Source: an uncultured bacterium
GTDB lineage: Bacteria > UBP6 > UBA1177
Reading direction: 5' to 3'
DNA: 45,767 bases
NCBI GenBank assembly: GCA_905235605.1
Contig: CAJOMF010000006.1
Coordinates: 3,678-49,444 of the forward strand
A model generated the notes under the pieces. It was not told the origin of the DNA. It made no database searches and was given only the letters and a program-made list of their open reading frames with translations. Position 1 is the stretch's first letter, and each line of letters opens with the position of its first letter. The translations under genes and the position numbers were made by a program. This document shows, piece after piece, positions 1-7,181 of this stretch.

Positions 1-137
1 AACGTCGGATCAGTTGAGTCAGTCGGTTCAGTCGGATCAACGACACCGCTGTCATCCTTGTTTTCATACGTTTCTTCGCAACCGAAAAAACTTAAAACAA
101 GCACTGAAAACGCCAGCACTGCAAAGATTTTTTTCAT
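1..137 (-). CDS. Lipoprotein with DPT-rich linker, 5' part only
   Basis: This gene starts at ATG 137 and runs off the left edge; 45 codons are visible. Residues 1-20 form a lipoprotein signal peptide (MKK start, hydrophobic core, lipobox ending SFFGC with Cys20), so the mature protein should be membrane-anchored. An acidic, Pro/Thr-rich linker with DPTEPTDSTDPT follows, the same style as the linkers of the lipoproteins at 34.6-37 kb. It lies 22 bp downstream of purB on the same strand and may be co-transcribed with it. No strong ribosome binding site is visible. The functional domain lies outside the window. Confidence 0.75.
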   Translation of the reverse strand, partial: MKKIFAVLAFSVLVLSFFGCEETYENKDDSGVVDPTEPTDSTDPT

Positions 138-159
138 TAAAAACAGATACTTATTCACT

Positions 160-1530
160 TTATTTACCCGATCTTGCAAAATATTCGTCAACAAGTTTTT
201 CAGCAATTCCGAGGTATGTCGAAGGAGTGAGTTTTTTAAGTTTTTCTTTGACGTCCGTTGGAACTTTTTCAAGCGAATCGATAAATTCATCAAGTGCGGC
301 TCTCTCGATTTTTTTGCCGCGGGTCAAACCTTTCAGCTTTTCGTAAGGATTTTCTTCGCCGTAAACCCTCATAACGGTCTGCACCGGTTCAGCCAGAAGT
401 TCGAGGTTTTCTTCAAGATCTTCCGCTATTTTCGGATAGTTGACTTCGATTTTCGACAAACCTTTTTTGCAGTTTTTAAGGCTTATCAGAATGTAGCCGA
501 AAATAATGCCGATATTTCTCAAAACAGTCGAATCGGTAAGGTCGCGCTGAAGCCTCGAATTGAGGAGTTTCGTGCTCAAATGCTCCATGAGCGAAATCGC
601 AACACCTGAATTTCCTTCACTGTTTTCAAAATCTATCGGGTTGATTTTGTGCGGCATCGTTGATGATCCGACCTCGCCTTCTTTCGGTTTCTGCTTGAAG
701 TATGCAAGCGAAATATATGTCCAGATGTCGCGGTTCATGTCGATGAGCGTCGAGCAGACACGTATTAGTGCATGAAAAATCTCTGAAATATAATGATAAT
801 TGTTTATCTGCGTAGTCCAGATGAGCGGTTTTGCACCCAGAGAATTTGAAATGAAATCTTCTGCCGCTCTCAGCCAGTCAACATCGGGTTTTGCCGCAAC
901 GTGGGCGTTCCAGTTGCCTGTCGCGCCGCTGAATTTGCACTCGACTTCGATTTTTTCAAGTATTTCAAGTTCGCGTCTGAAACGTGCCGCGAAATTTATG
1001 AACTCTTTTCCTACGGTCGTCGGAGTCGCAGGCTGACCGTGAGTACGCGCCATCATCGGGACAGCTTTGTTGTCACGCGCTAAAGTTTCAATCTTTTCAA
1101 GCACTTCTTTCAAAGTATCACAGAGTATTCTTTTTCCCTTTTTGATCATCAGAGCGTAGGAAGTGTTGTTGATGTCTTCCGAAGTGCAGCAGAAGTGAAC
1201 CCACTCTTTCAAGTGACCAAGACCGCGGTTTTCAAGCTGGTCCTTGACATAGTATTCGACCGATTTCACGTCGTGGTTCGTCACCGATTCGAACTTTTTC
1301 ACCATAAGTCCGCTTTCAGTGTTGAAACCTGTGTAGATCGCGTCGATCGCATCGATAACTCCCTGCGGAGCCTCGTCGAAACCGAGCTTCGAAAGGATGA
1401 ATTTCAGCCATTCGACTTCGACAAAAACACGGTGCCTGATAAGACCGTATTCCGAAAAAATATCCCTGAGTTCGTCGGTATGTTTCGCGTAACGTCCGTC
1501 AACTACCGAAATTGCGTACAGATTATCCAT
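160..1530 (-). CDS. purB: Adenylosuccinate lyase
   Basis: The enzyme catalyses two fumarate-releasing steps of purine synthesis: SAICAR to AICAR, and adenylosuccinate to AMP. The 456 residues match the length of the E. coli-type enzyme. The start resembles it too (VDGRY at 10-14, IFSEYGL at 24-30). The fumarase/aspartase superfamily signature SSTMPHKINP is at 289-298 and carries the flexible catalytic serine loop. TSED is at 116-119 and RTHGQPATP at 162-170. The ATG is preceded by AGGAGG and a sigma70-like promoter. The DPT-linker lipoprotein follows 22 bp downstream. Nothing suggests damage; this is a cytosolic housekeeping gene. Confidence 0.97.
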   Translation of the reverse strand: MDNLYAISVVDGRYAKHTDELRDIFSEYGLIRHRVFVEVEWLKFILSKLGFDEAPQGVIDAIDAIYTGFNTESGLMVKKFESVTNHDVKSVEYYVKDQLENRGLGHLKEWVHFCCTSEDINNTSYALMIKKGKRILCDTLKEVLEKIETLARDNKAVPMMARTHGQPATPTTVGKEFINFAARFRRELEILEKIEVECKFSGATGNWNAHVAAKPDVDWLRAAEDFISNSLGAKPLIWTTQINNYHYISEIFHALIRVCSTLIDMNRDIWTYISLAYFKQKPKEGEVGSSTMPHKINPIDFENSEGNSGVAISLMEHLSTKLLNSRLQRDLTDSTVLRNIGIIFGYILISLKNCKKGLSKIEVNYPKIAEDLEENLELLAEPVQTVMRVYGEENPYEKLKGLTRGKKIERAALDEFIDSLEKVPTDVKEKLKKLTPSTYLGIAEKLVDEYFARSGK

Positions 1531-1557
1531 TGCGTCCTCCTAAAACAAATTCGCCGA

Positions 1558-1585
1558 AGTATAATTTTGAATAGCAATTTTTCAA
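1558..1585 (-). promoter_or_regulatory. Putative sigma70 promoter of purB
   Basis: On the minus strand TTGAAA (1585-1580) is followed after 16 bp by TATACT (1563-1558), about 28 bp upstream of the purB ATG. This is pattern matching only; no PurR-like operator was recognised. Confidence 0.5.
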
Positions 1586-1616
1586 TATTTAGCAATGAAA
1601 ATTATCATCCTTAAAA

Positions 1617-2336
1617 CTAAAAAACCACGACTCCGCTTTTTTCAAGAAGCGCCTTCCGCTCTCTCCAGTCGGGTAGAAAAACCGAAAGCTGACGGTAAAA
1701 ATCTGGCGAATGATCCGGATGAAGAAAGTGAGTGAATTCGTGGATCACGACGTATTCGATACAGACAAAAGGAACCGATGCAAGCGCGTAGTTGAAGGTT
1801 ATCCGCCCAGCCATCGGCATGCAGCTCCCCCAGCGCGAAACCATGTTCCTGAACTTTATTTCGGGAAACGGAATCCCGTATTTGCCGAACTTCGGATATA
1901 CTGCTTTGCAGAGCTCCGTTACGGTCTCGCAACAGAGATTTCTGAACCACTTGCGGAAAACACTGCGCTTCATCTCAATATCGAAGGGATCCTTCACCCT
2001 CAAAGTTATGAAAACGCCGTCGTTTTTGACCTCGTTTTTTGCTCCGCGCAATACTTTCAGCCTCAGATCGTGCCCGAAAATGCGGAACGATTCGCCGTCA
2101 ACATACTGCTTTGAAGCAGCGTTAGTGTTCTCAATTTCCGCATAATGACTTATCGCCTTGAAAATAAAATCAGCCTTTCCTCGCAGAAATCTCTCAATAC
2201 ATTCAATAGAAACCCTGCTGTTTGCCGACACCGCTACAGTTCCGTCCCTGCGAACTCTCAGATTCAGATTTTTCACCTTTTTGCGTTCAAGATCGTATTC
2301 CAGGATCCTGCCGGATATTTCGATTTTGCGCTGCAT
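1617..2336 (-). CDS. YgjP-like (DUF45) zinc metallopeptidase
   Basis: This 239-residue protein has the YgjP/WrrY-type zincin layout. The zinc motif HEFTH is at 199-203, with the third-ligand candidate His209 in FLHPDHSPDFY. RWGSC at 168-172 and the following beta-strand region are typical of the family. No signal peptide is seen, so it is probably cytosolic. The family is predicted to be protease-like, but its substrates are mostly unknown. The ATG at 2336 directly follows the stop codon of the AlbA_2 gene (TAA then ATG), which indicates translational coupling. YgjP-like genes often sit beside restriction or DNA-binding genes, which fits this neighbour, but the functional link is inference. 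Confidence 0.85.
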   Translation of the reverse strand: MQRKIEISGRILEYDLERKKVKNLNLRVRRDGTVAVSANSRVSIECIERFLRGKADFIFKAISHYAEIENTNAASKQYVDGESFRIFGHDLRLKVLRGAKNEVKNDGVFITLRVKDPFDIEMKRSVFRKWFRNLCCETVTELCKAVYPKFGKYGIPFPEIKFRNMVSRWGSCMPMAGRITFNYALASVPFVCIEYVVIHEFTHFLHPDHSPDFYRQLSVFLPDWRERKALLEKSGVVVF

Positions 2337-3704
2337 TTATTTCGAGTCCTCATCGTGTAAAATTATTTCCCAATGACCGCCTTTGTCTCCGCCGACACGA
2401 CGAATAAAATTTCCATTCTGCATTTCAGCCAACATTTTTTTAACAGTCGTGTGCCCTAAACCCAATTGTTTTTCCATTTTCGCAATAGTTACAGAATTAT
2501 CTTTTCTGATTGCGTCAAGTATTTGTTGAGCTTTTTCTGGCCACTTTTCTGGCCACTTTTCTGGCCACTTTTCTGACCGCTTCAGGTCAGTTTGTTGTGG
2601 ATCTTCATTTTCAATCTCAAACGCAAACGGAATCGTTACGCGCAAAAAGAAATCCAGAAACTCAAAGACATTTTTGCCGTAATGCTCTATTACAAGCGGA
2701 ATGCCTGAGCCTGTCTGTTCCATCAAATCAAGGCGGATAAAAATCTGTGCAAGCTCCTCGTTCACCGGTTTTGAAACGCCTCTGAAAAAATCATCTTTCG
2801 AGAGATTCAAAGGAATCCCGCCGGTCGAAATTACTTCCATTCTGTCAGAGTAAATATAGACAGCCGGAGGCGTTCCGTCCGCCCAGTTGTTGTGCAGACA
2901 GGCATTGAACCACACTTCACGGAAAGAGTTTCTGTCAAAAAGCGGCTGGTCGTTGCGAACCCCTTTTGTAAAACTGACGTGCGTCTCGTTGATTACATCG
3001 GCACAGTAGTCAAAAGCCTGTTTCATCGCGACCACAAGACATTTTCCACCGTATTCGTTGCGGAGCGCGATACCGTCAGCCTTACTTTTTCCTTTAAATC
3101 TGACAACTTTGATCGAAACATCGTTTTTATCAGACAAAAGTTCAGCCATTCTGTTATATTCGCCGTCTTTTGTAAGCAGATGAAAATTCTCCGCAAAAGT
3201 TGTTTCGTTTATGGTGTATCCTTTTTCCGTAAGCAGCAGCTTCAAATACTGAAAAGTCGGATTTTTTATTCTGCTGGGAATTTCGGTTATCCTGACTTTT
3301 GAATCCAAATATTTGTTGTGCAGAATATTGATCTGCTCTTCCGACATCGAACGACTCGTTGAACCGACACGGATAAAGCATCCCTGCGCACTCCTGCCGT
3401 ATTTTTTGATGTAATAAAGCCCTTCACCTTTCTGGACTTTTATTTCAATGATGTGTTTCTGCTCAACGAATTTTGTTCCGAGTTCGACATAAGAACGAGG
3501 ATCCGGCAGAATCTGATCACCAAGAATATCGGCAATTTTTTTAAGAATCTCATCAAGATTTGTTACTCCGCATATACTTCCGTCGTCGTTCACTCCGATA
3601 TAAACGGTTCCACCGTCAGTATTCAAAAAAGCTACGATTTCTTTCGGTAGAGCATCAGTCAGTTTTTGTTTTAATTCCGTTCTTTCAGTTTCTGCAAAAT
3701 TCAT
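2337..3704 (-). CDS. AlbA_2/Schlafen-type DNA-binding protein (RecG-like annotation)
   Basis: The 455 residues start with an AlbA_2 (Schlafen AlbA) domain: TERTELKQKL near the N-terminus, then FLNTDGGTVYIGVNDDGSI at about 27-45. A central ATPase-like domain of the kind usually labelled 'ATP-dependent DNA helicase RecG-related' follows, with NNWADGTPP and GSGIPLV. No Walker A helicase motif is present, so a true helicase is unlikely. Residues 378-391 are a repeat of EKWP units, followed by a winged helix-turn-helix (about 392-440). It probably acts as a DNA-binding regulator or nucleic-acid sensor. It is the first gene of a two-gene unit with the zinc peptidase. Confidence 0.85.
   Translation of the reverse strand: MNFAETERTELKQKLTDALPKEIVAFLNTDGGTVYIGVNDDGSICGVTNLDEILKKIADILGDQILPDPRSYVELGTKFVEQKHIIEIKVQKGEGLYYIKKYGRSAQGCFIRVGSTSRSMSEEQINILHNKYLDSKVRITEIPSRIKNPTFQYLKLLLTEKGYTINETTFAENFHLLTKDGEYNRMAELLSDKNDVSIKVVRFKGKSKADGIALRNEYGGKCLVVAMKQAFDYCADVINETHVSFTKGVRNDQPLFDRNSFREVWFNACLHNNWADGTPPAVYIYSDRMEVISTGGIPLNLSKDDFFRGVSKPVNEELAQIFIRLDLMEQTGSGIPLVIEHYGKNVFEFLDFFLRVTIPFAFEIENEDPQQTDLKRSEKWPEKWPEKWPEKAQQILDAIRKDNSVTIAKMEKQLGLGHTTVKKMLAEMQNGNFIRRVGGDKGGHWEIILHDEDSK
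2533..2580 (-). repeat. 12-bp tandem repeat coding EKWP units
   Basis: A 12-bp unit containing CTGGCCACTTTT starts at 2537, 2549 and 2561, with a degenerate fourth copy (CTGACC) at 2573. In the reading frame each unit encodes EKWP. It lies in the linker between the ATPase-like domain and the winged helix. Confidence 0.9.
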
Positions 3705-3754
3705 TTTTTTTCACTCTCAGCAACAAACCGCCACTTTGGCGGAATATTGAATAT

Positions 3755-3782
3755 AGAATATAGTTTTTGCTTTACTTGTCAA
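3755..3782 (-). promoter_or_regulatory. Putative promoter of the AlbA_2-zinc peptidase unit
   Basis: TTGACA (3782-3777), a 16-bp spacer and TATTCT (3760-3755) on the minus strand. The predicted 5' leader holds a small hairpin, CCGCC (3728-3732) pairing with GGCGG (3738-3742), between the start of transcription and the ATG at 3704. Confidence 0.55.
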
Positions 3783-3834
3783 GATTTATCTGATAAACAT
3801 TTACGAAAATATAGAATCGTATGCCGAAAATTAT

Positions 3835-4050
3835 TTGACTATTGGACAAAAAAATTTATGATAACTTTGCAAATACGCGAACTTTATATTTGACAAAGAG
3901 ATAAAAAAGCGCAAGGAACAAAATGGAAAATGAAATCTTAACACCACAAATAACATTGATAAAATGGGTTTGCGTAAAGTTCTTTACGCCTTTGCAGAGC
4001 AGGGCGTGGCAATTCTGAGCACTCGGGCGGCTCACCCGCAGGTTTTTTAA
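3835..4050 (+). ncRNA. Candidate small RNA gene with promoter and terminator-like end
   Basis: In the 500-bp gap between 3704 and 4205 no convincing protein gene is seen. A promoter-like pair faces right: TTGACT (3835-3840), 16 bp, TATGAT (3857-3862). Downstream are a perfect hairpin GCGTAAAG-TT-CTTTACGC (3972-3989) and a short GC stem near 4024-4039 followed by six T (4043-4048), which looks like a weak rho-independent terminator. Together these would give a transcript of about 175-180 nt. I could not match it to 6S, tmRNA or other known RNAs. The call rests only on signal arrangement. Confidence 0.3.
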
Positions 4051-4123
4051 GGTCAAATTTGTGATCTTGAACATATTCTCAAATGATTTTTGAGGTCATA
4101 GTTCGCGAATTCGAGTGGTTAAA

Positions 4124-4151
4124 ACCATTTTATTGACGTCAATAAAATGGT
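4124..4151. repeat. Perfect 28-bp palindrome
   Basis: Positions 4124-4137 (ACCATTTTATTGAC) are the exact reverse complement of 4138-4151, with no loop. It lies 54 bp past the 3' end of the DUF4143 ATPase gene. A loop-free, AT-rich palindrome is a poor terminator but a plausible protein-binding site or recombination scar. Confidence 0.9.
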
Positions 4152-4204
4152 CTGAAATTTTTCCTTGAGCAGAAAATTTCTGAGCGTTTTGTAGTTTATA
4201 AACT

Positions 4205-5482
4205 TTAAAATTTCAATGCCGTCAGCGGAACGACATAAACTCCGTCAGGGCGCAGATACGCTGCATTGGTCATTCCGCAGACAACGATAAGCGACGAAGG
4301 CGGAGTGCTTTTTTTGTCCGCAAGAAAACTGTTTTTTATTGAAAGCAGATTCTTTGCCGCTTCATCGATCTGATGCGCTCCCAGCTTGATTTCAACGGCA
4401 CTCCATGAACCGTCAGGCATTTCGATTACCGCATCGATTTCTTTGCCGGAATAATCCTGATAGTGATAAAGATTCCCGCCGAAGGACTCAGCGTATATTC
4501 TGAGATCCCTTTCGCACATTGCCTCAAACAAAAATCCAAGTGTATTCAAATCATTAAGCAGAATTTCCGGCGCGGCGCGAAGCAGTGAACAAGCAAGCGA
4601 AGGGTCGGCAAAATGGCGTTTTTCCTGCTGTTTTACTCTGACAGAAGAACGGATGTTCGAAGAAAAAGGCTGAATATTGTCGAACAGAAACAACCTTTCA
4701 AAAACATCCAGATAGGATGATATGGTGTTGATATCCACCTTGGAATCATCTTTTTCCGCAATATCCCTCTGCAAAGTTCTTACAGAAACGACCGTACTTT
4801 CATTCCGTGCAAGAGAGCGGAGCAGTTTTTTCATTTTCAAACGGTCTCTGTTTGCTGTTTCGATACGCTCAATATCATCGTCAAGAACAGCCTGGATATA
4901 GGATTCAGCCAGTATCGAAGCCTGATTTTCCTTAGCTCCGATATTACCGGGCCATCCGCCGCGGACAATAAGGTAAACAAGTTCTGAAAGATCGACTTCG
5001 CCGGTAAGTTCGTTTGAAAATCTGCCGCAGCAGATGTCAAAAAGCGAAATCTTTCCCGAAGAATCTCCCGATTCGAACAAAGACATCGGTCGCATCCTGA
5101 GACGGACGATCCTGCCGGCTCCGCTGTGCATTTTACCTTCTCTATTCGGTGCTGCTGATCCAGTGAGGATAAACTGACCTTTAAGCGCACGCTGATCCAC
5201 AACATTTCGCACAGCATCCCATAGCGGCGGGACTTCCTGCCACTCGTCAATAAGACGCGGTGTTTTTCCTTCAAGAACGGTGAGCGGAGAAACCTGTGCC
5301 ATAATTCTGTTTGAGTAGTTTCCTGCAGGATCTCCGATATAAACGGCACTTTTGCTGTGATGCTCTGAAGTCCATGTTTTGCCGCACCATTTGCATCCTT
5401 CTATACATACAGCACCTGCCGCACTCAGATATTCTTCGACTTTTGCATCAATAACACGGTTTTTATAGCCTTTTATTTCCAT
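4205..5482 (-). CDS. DUF4143-type AAA ATPase with PD-(D/E)XK-like C-terminus
   Basis: The 425-residue P-loop ATPase has Walker A GCKWCGKT at 29-36 and a Walker B-like RLIDEWQE starting near 76. The middle part is the winged-helix linker usual in this family. The C-terminal DUF4143 region shows a nuclease-fold pattern: EIDAVIE from 348 with an Asp at 350, then AVEIKLG at 362-368 (Glu364, Lys366). These ATPases are widespread in mobile and accessory DNA of anaerobes; their role is unknown, with toxin-antitoxin or defence links only suspected. The start is well supported by GGGAGG six bases before the ATG. The promoter lies inside a set of 23-bp direct repeats. Confidence 0.85.
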   Translation of the reverse strand: MEIKGYKNRVIDAKVEEYLSAAGAVCIEGCKWCGKTWTSEHHSKSAVYIGDPAGNYSNRIMAQVSPLTVLEGKTPRLIDEWQEVPPLWDAVRNVVDQRALKGQFILTGSAAPNREGKMHSGAGRIVRLRMRPMSLFESGDSSGKISLFDICCGRFSNELTGEVDLSELVYLIVRGGWPGNIGAKENQASILAESYIQAVLDDDIERIETANRDRLKMKKLLRSLARNESTVVSVRTLQRDIAEKDDSKVDINTISSYLDVFERLFLFDNIQPFSSNIRSSVRVKQQEKRHFADPSLACSLLRAAPEILLNDLNTLGFLFEAMCERDLRIYAESFGGNLYHYQDYSGKEIDAVIEMPDGSWSAVEIKLGAHQIDEAAKNLLSIKNSFLADKKSTPPSSLIVVCGMTNAAYLRPDGVYVVPLTALKF

Positions 5483-5508
5483 ATCTTACCTCCCGCAAAA
5501 AGCAGGAG

Positions 5509-5537
5509 AAAATACAGCATTCATACAAATTTGTCAA
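5509..5537 (-). promoter_or_regulatory. Promoter of the DUF4143 ATPase gene
   Basis: TTGACA (5537-5532), a 17-bp spacer and TATTTT (5514-5509) on the minus strand, 27 bp from the ATG. The -35 box lies in the gene-proximal copy of a 23-bp repeat, so a protein bound to the repeats would cover or adjoin RNA polymerase. Confidence 0.65.
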
Positions 5538-5609
5538 GTTCATTCATACAAATTCGTGTGAACCATTCATACAAATTCGTGTGAACCATTCATACAAATT
5601 CGTAACAAT
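5518..5609. repeat. Four 23-bp direct repeats (iteron-like) at the ATPase promoter
   Basis: Copies start at 5518, 5541, 5564 and 5587 with an exact 23-bp period and no spacers. Each begins CATTCATACAAATT. Copies 2 and 3 are identical over 23 bp; copy 1 (promoter-proximal) and copy 4 diverge in their last bases. The array fills the gap between the MATE stop and the ATPase promoter. It resembles an operator array rather than a CRISPR. Confidence 0.9.
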
Positions 5610-5617
5610 TTTTTGCA

Positions 5618-6946
5618 TCAATACCCGTATCGTTTCCGTTTTGCAGCCAGAAACGAAAGCGTGACTGCGCCCGCAACAAATTCAGCAGCGACAAGCGAAA
5701 ACCATACACCGTTTATGCCGAAAAGAAGCGGTAGAATGAGGACTGATGCGGTTTCAAATACTACTGTGCGCAAAAAAGATATCGCTGCCGAAACAAAGCC
5801 GTCATTGAGTGCGGTGAAAAAAGATGAGCCGTATATCGGAACTACGGCAAAAAGGAAGCTGAATGAAAAAATCCTGAAACCCTGCACTGTGAGTTCTGTG
5901 AGTCCTGCGTCGTAGCCGACAAAAATCATCGCCATCGGTTTCGCCAAAATCTCTCCGGCAAGAAACATCGAAAGAGCGGAAACGGCTAAAATCTTTGCAC
6001 TTTTTCCGAGGACATTCTTTAATTCCGGGTAGTTGAGCGCGCCAAGATGGAAGCTCACGATCGGCGCGGTTCCCACCGAATAACCTATGAATATCGCAAG
6101 AAAGAGGAAATTGACGTACATCAGGACGCCGTAAGCCGCGACACCGTTTTCTCCGCTGTATTTCATGAGCTGCATGTTGTAAAGCATGCTGACAAGCGAC
6201 ATCGAAACACCTGAAACGAATTCCGATGCGCCGTTCGTGCAGGTTTTCAGCAGCGCTTTTCCGTCAAATTCTGTTCTTCCGAGCTTAAGAAGGCTCGTGT
6301 TTTTGCGGGCAAAATAAATTATCGGAATCATTCCGCCGGCAATCTGGCTCGCAACAGTCGCCAAAGCCGCGCCGACAATGCCGAAAGGAAAAAGCGCAAC
6401 CAGCACGAAATCAAAAATCATGTTTGTAAAACCGGCTGCAACTGTTACCAAAAAACCGAGTTTGGGCTTTTCGGCAACGACATAAAAACTGTGGAATTCG
6501 AACTGGAGCATAACGACCGGAAGCCCGATGAGATTAAGCCTTCCGTAAAGCACGCAGTCGGCAAGCATCGCATCGTCCGCTCCAAGAAGGCTTGCGACCG
6601 GTTCCATCAAGATCCAGCCGATCAGAGCGACGACGATACCGACAAAAATCGTGAAATATACAAGAAACGAAAAAACTGAATTTGCCTTTTCACACTTCCC
6701 TTCGCCTAAAAGTTTGCCGATGAGAGCACTTCCGCCTGTGCCGAATATGAAGCCGAAAACACCTAAAATCATTAAGAAAGGATAGATCAGATTGATTGCC
6801 GCAAAGGGCTTTTTTCCGACAAAATTCGAGATAAAAAACCCGTCCACCATGCCGTAGACGGAAGTAAAAATTATCATCATTATGGTCGGAAGGGCGAAAC
6901 GGATCAGCCTGCCGTATGAAAAATGGTCGGAAAGTTTGATTTCCAT
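5618..6946 (-). CDS. MATE family multidrug/toxin efflux transporter
   Basis: This 442-residue inner-membrane protein has about twelve hydrophobic segments arranged as two six-helix halves, the normal size for MATE carriers. The N-terminus (about LIRFALPTIMMIIFTSVYGM) and the motif VDGFFISNFVG match the DinF/NorM-like family found in anaerobes and Firmicutes. Such proteins export cationic compounds using Na+ or H+ gradients; the substrate cannot be read from the sequence. The ATG at 6946 is preceded by AGAGGTGATGA. It is divergent from the TerB gene, with 235 bp between them. Confidence 0.93.
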   Translation of the reverse strand: MEIKLSDHFSYGRLIRFALPTIMMIIFTSVYGMVDGFFISNFVGKKPFAAINLIYPFLMILGVFGFIFGTGGSALIGKLLGEGKCEKANSVFSFLVYFTIFVGIVVALIGWILMEPVASLLGADDAMLADCVLYGRLNLIGLPVVMLQFEFHSFYVVAEKPKLGFLVTVAAGFTNMIFDFVLVALFPFGIVGAALATVASQIAGGMIPIIYFARKNTSLLKLGRTEFDGKALLKTCTNGASEFVSGVSMSLVSMLYNMQLMKYSGENGVAAYGVLMYVNFLFLAIFIGYSVGTAPIVSFHLGALNYPELKNVLGKSAKILAVSALSMFLAGEILAKPMAMIFVGYDAGLTELTVQGFRIFSFSFLFAVVPIYGSSFFTALNDGFVSAAISFLRTVVFETASVLILPLLFGINGVWFSLVAAEFVAGAVTLSFLAAKRKRYGY

Positions 6947-7082
6947 TCATCACCTCTGAACAAAAAGCAGCCCAATATAGCCGAAAAACGAAATTTTTCG
7001 ATAAAAATAACGGCTCAAAGATCACGGCGACCTTTTTTTGACTGCTCAATGTACAAAATATTTATTTTAGAGAGTTTTTCCT

Positions 7083-7148
7083 TATAATTTTTTGTTTTTT
7101 TGCTTGCCTGAGAGGTGGATTATGAAAAAGTTACAGTCCGCTGCATAA
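7083..7148 (+). promoter_or_regulatory. TerB leader: -10 box and 8-codon upstream reading frame
   Basis: A perfect TATAAT is at 7083-7088, with no clear -35. A GAGAGGTGG Shine-Dalgarno then precedes ATG 7122, which opens an eight-codon frame (MKKLQSAA) ending with TAA at 7146-7148. The TerB ATG at 7182 is in the same frame but has almost no ribosome site of its own. The short frame could be a leader peptide coupling or regulating TerB translation, or the start of a longer TerB protein lost to a nonsense change. Confidence 0.45.
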
Positions 7149-7181
7149 AAAAATATTACTTTATCTTCAAAAACCTGCCGC

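Noticed and set aside
3869-4050. 6S RNA
   Set aside because: The length is similar, but I cannot see the long paired arms with a central open bubble.
3856-4074. A 72-codon open frame on the minus strand in the gap
   Set aside because: The translation looks random, there is no ribosome site, and it overlaps the hairpins read as RNA structure.
5518-5609. CRISPR array
   Set aside because: The 23-bp units are directly adjacent with no spacers, and no cas gene is in the window.
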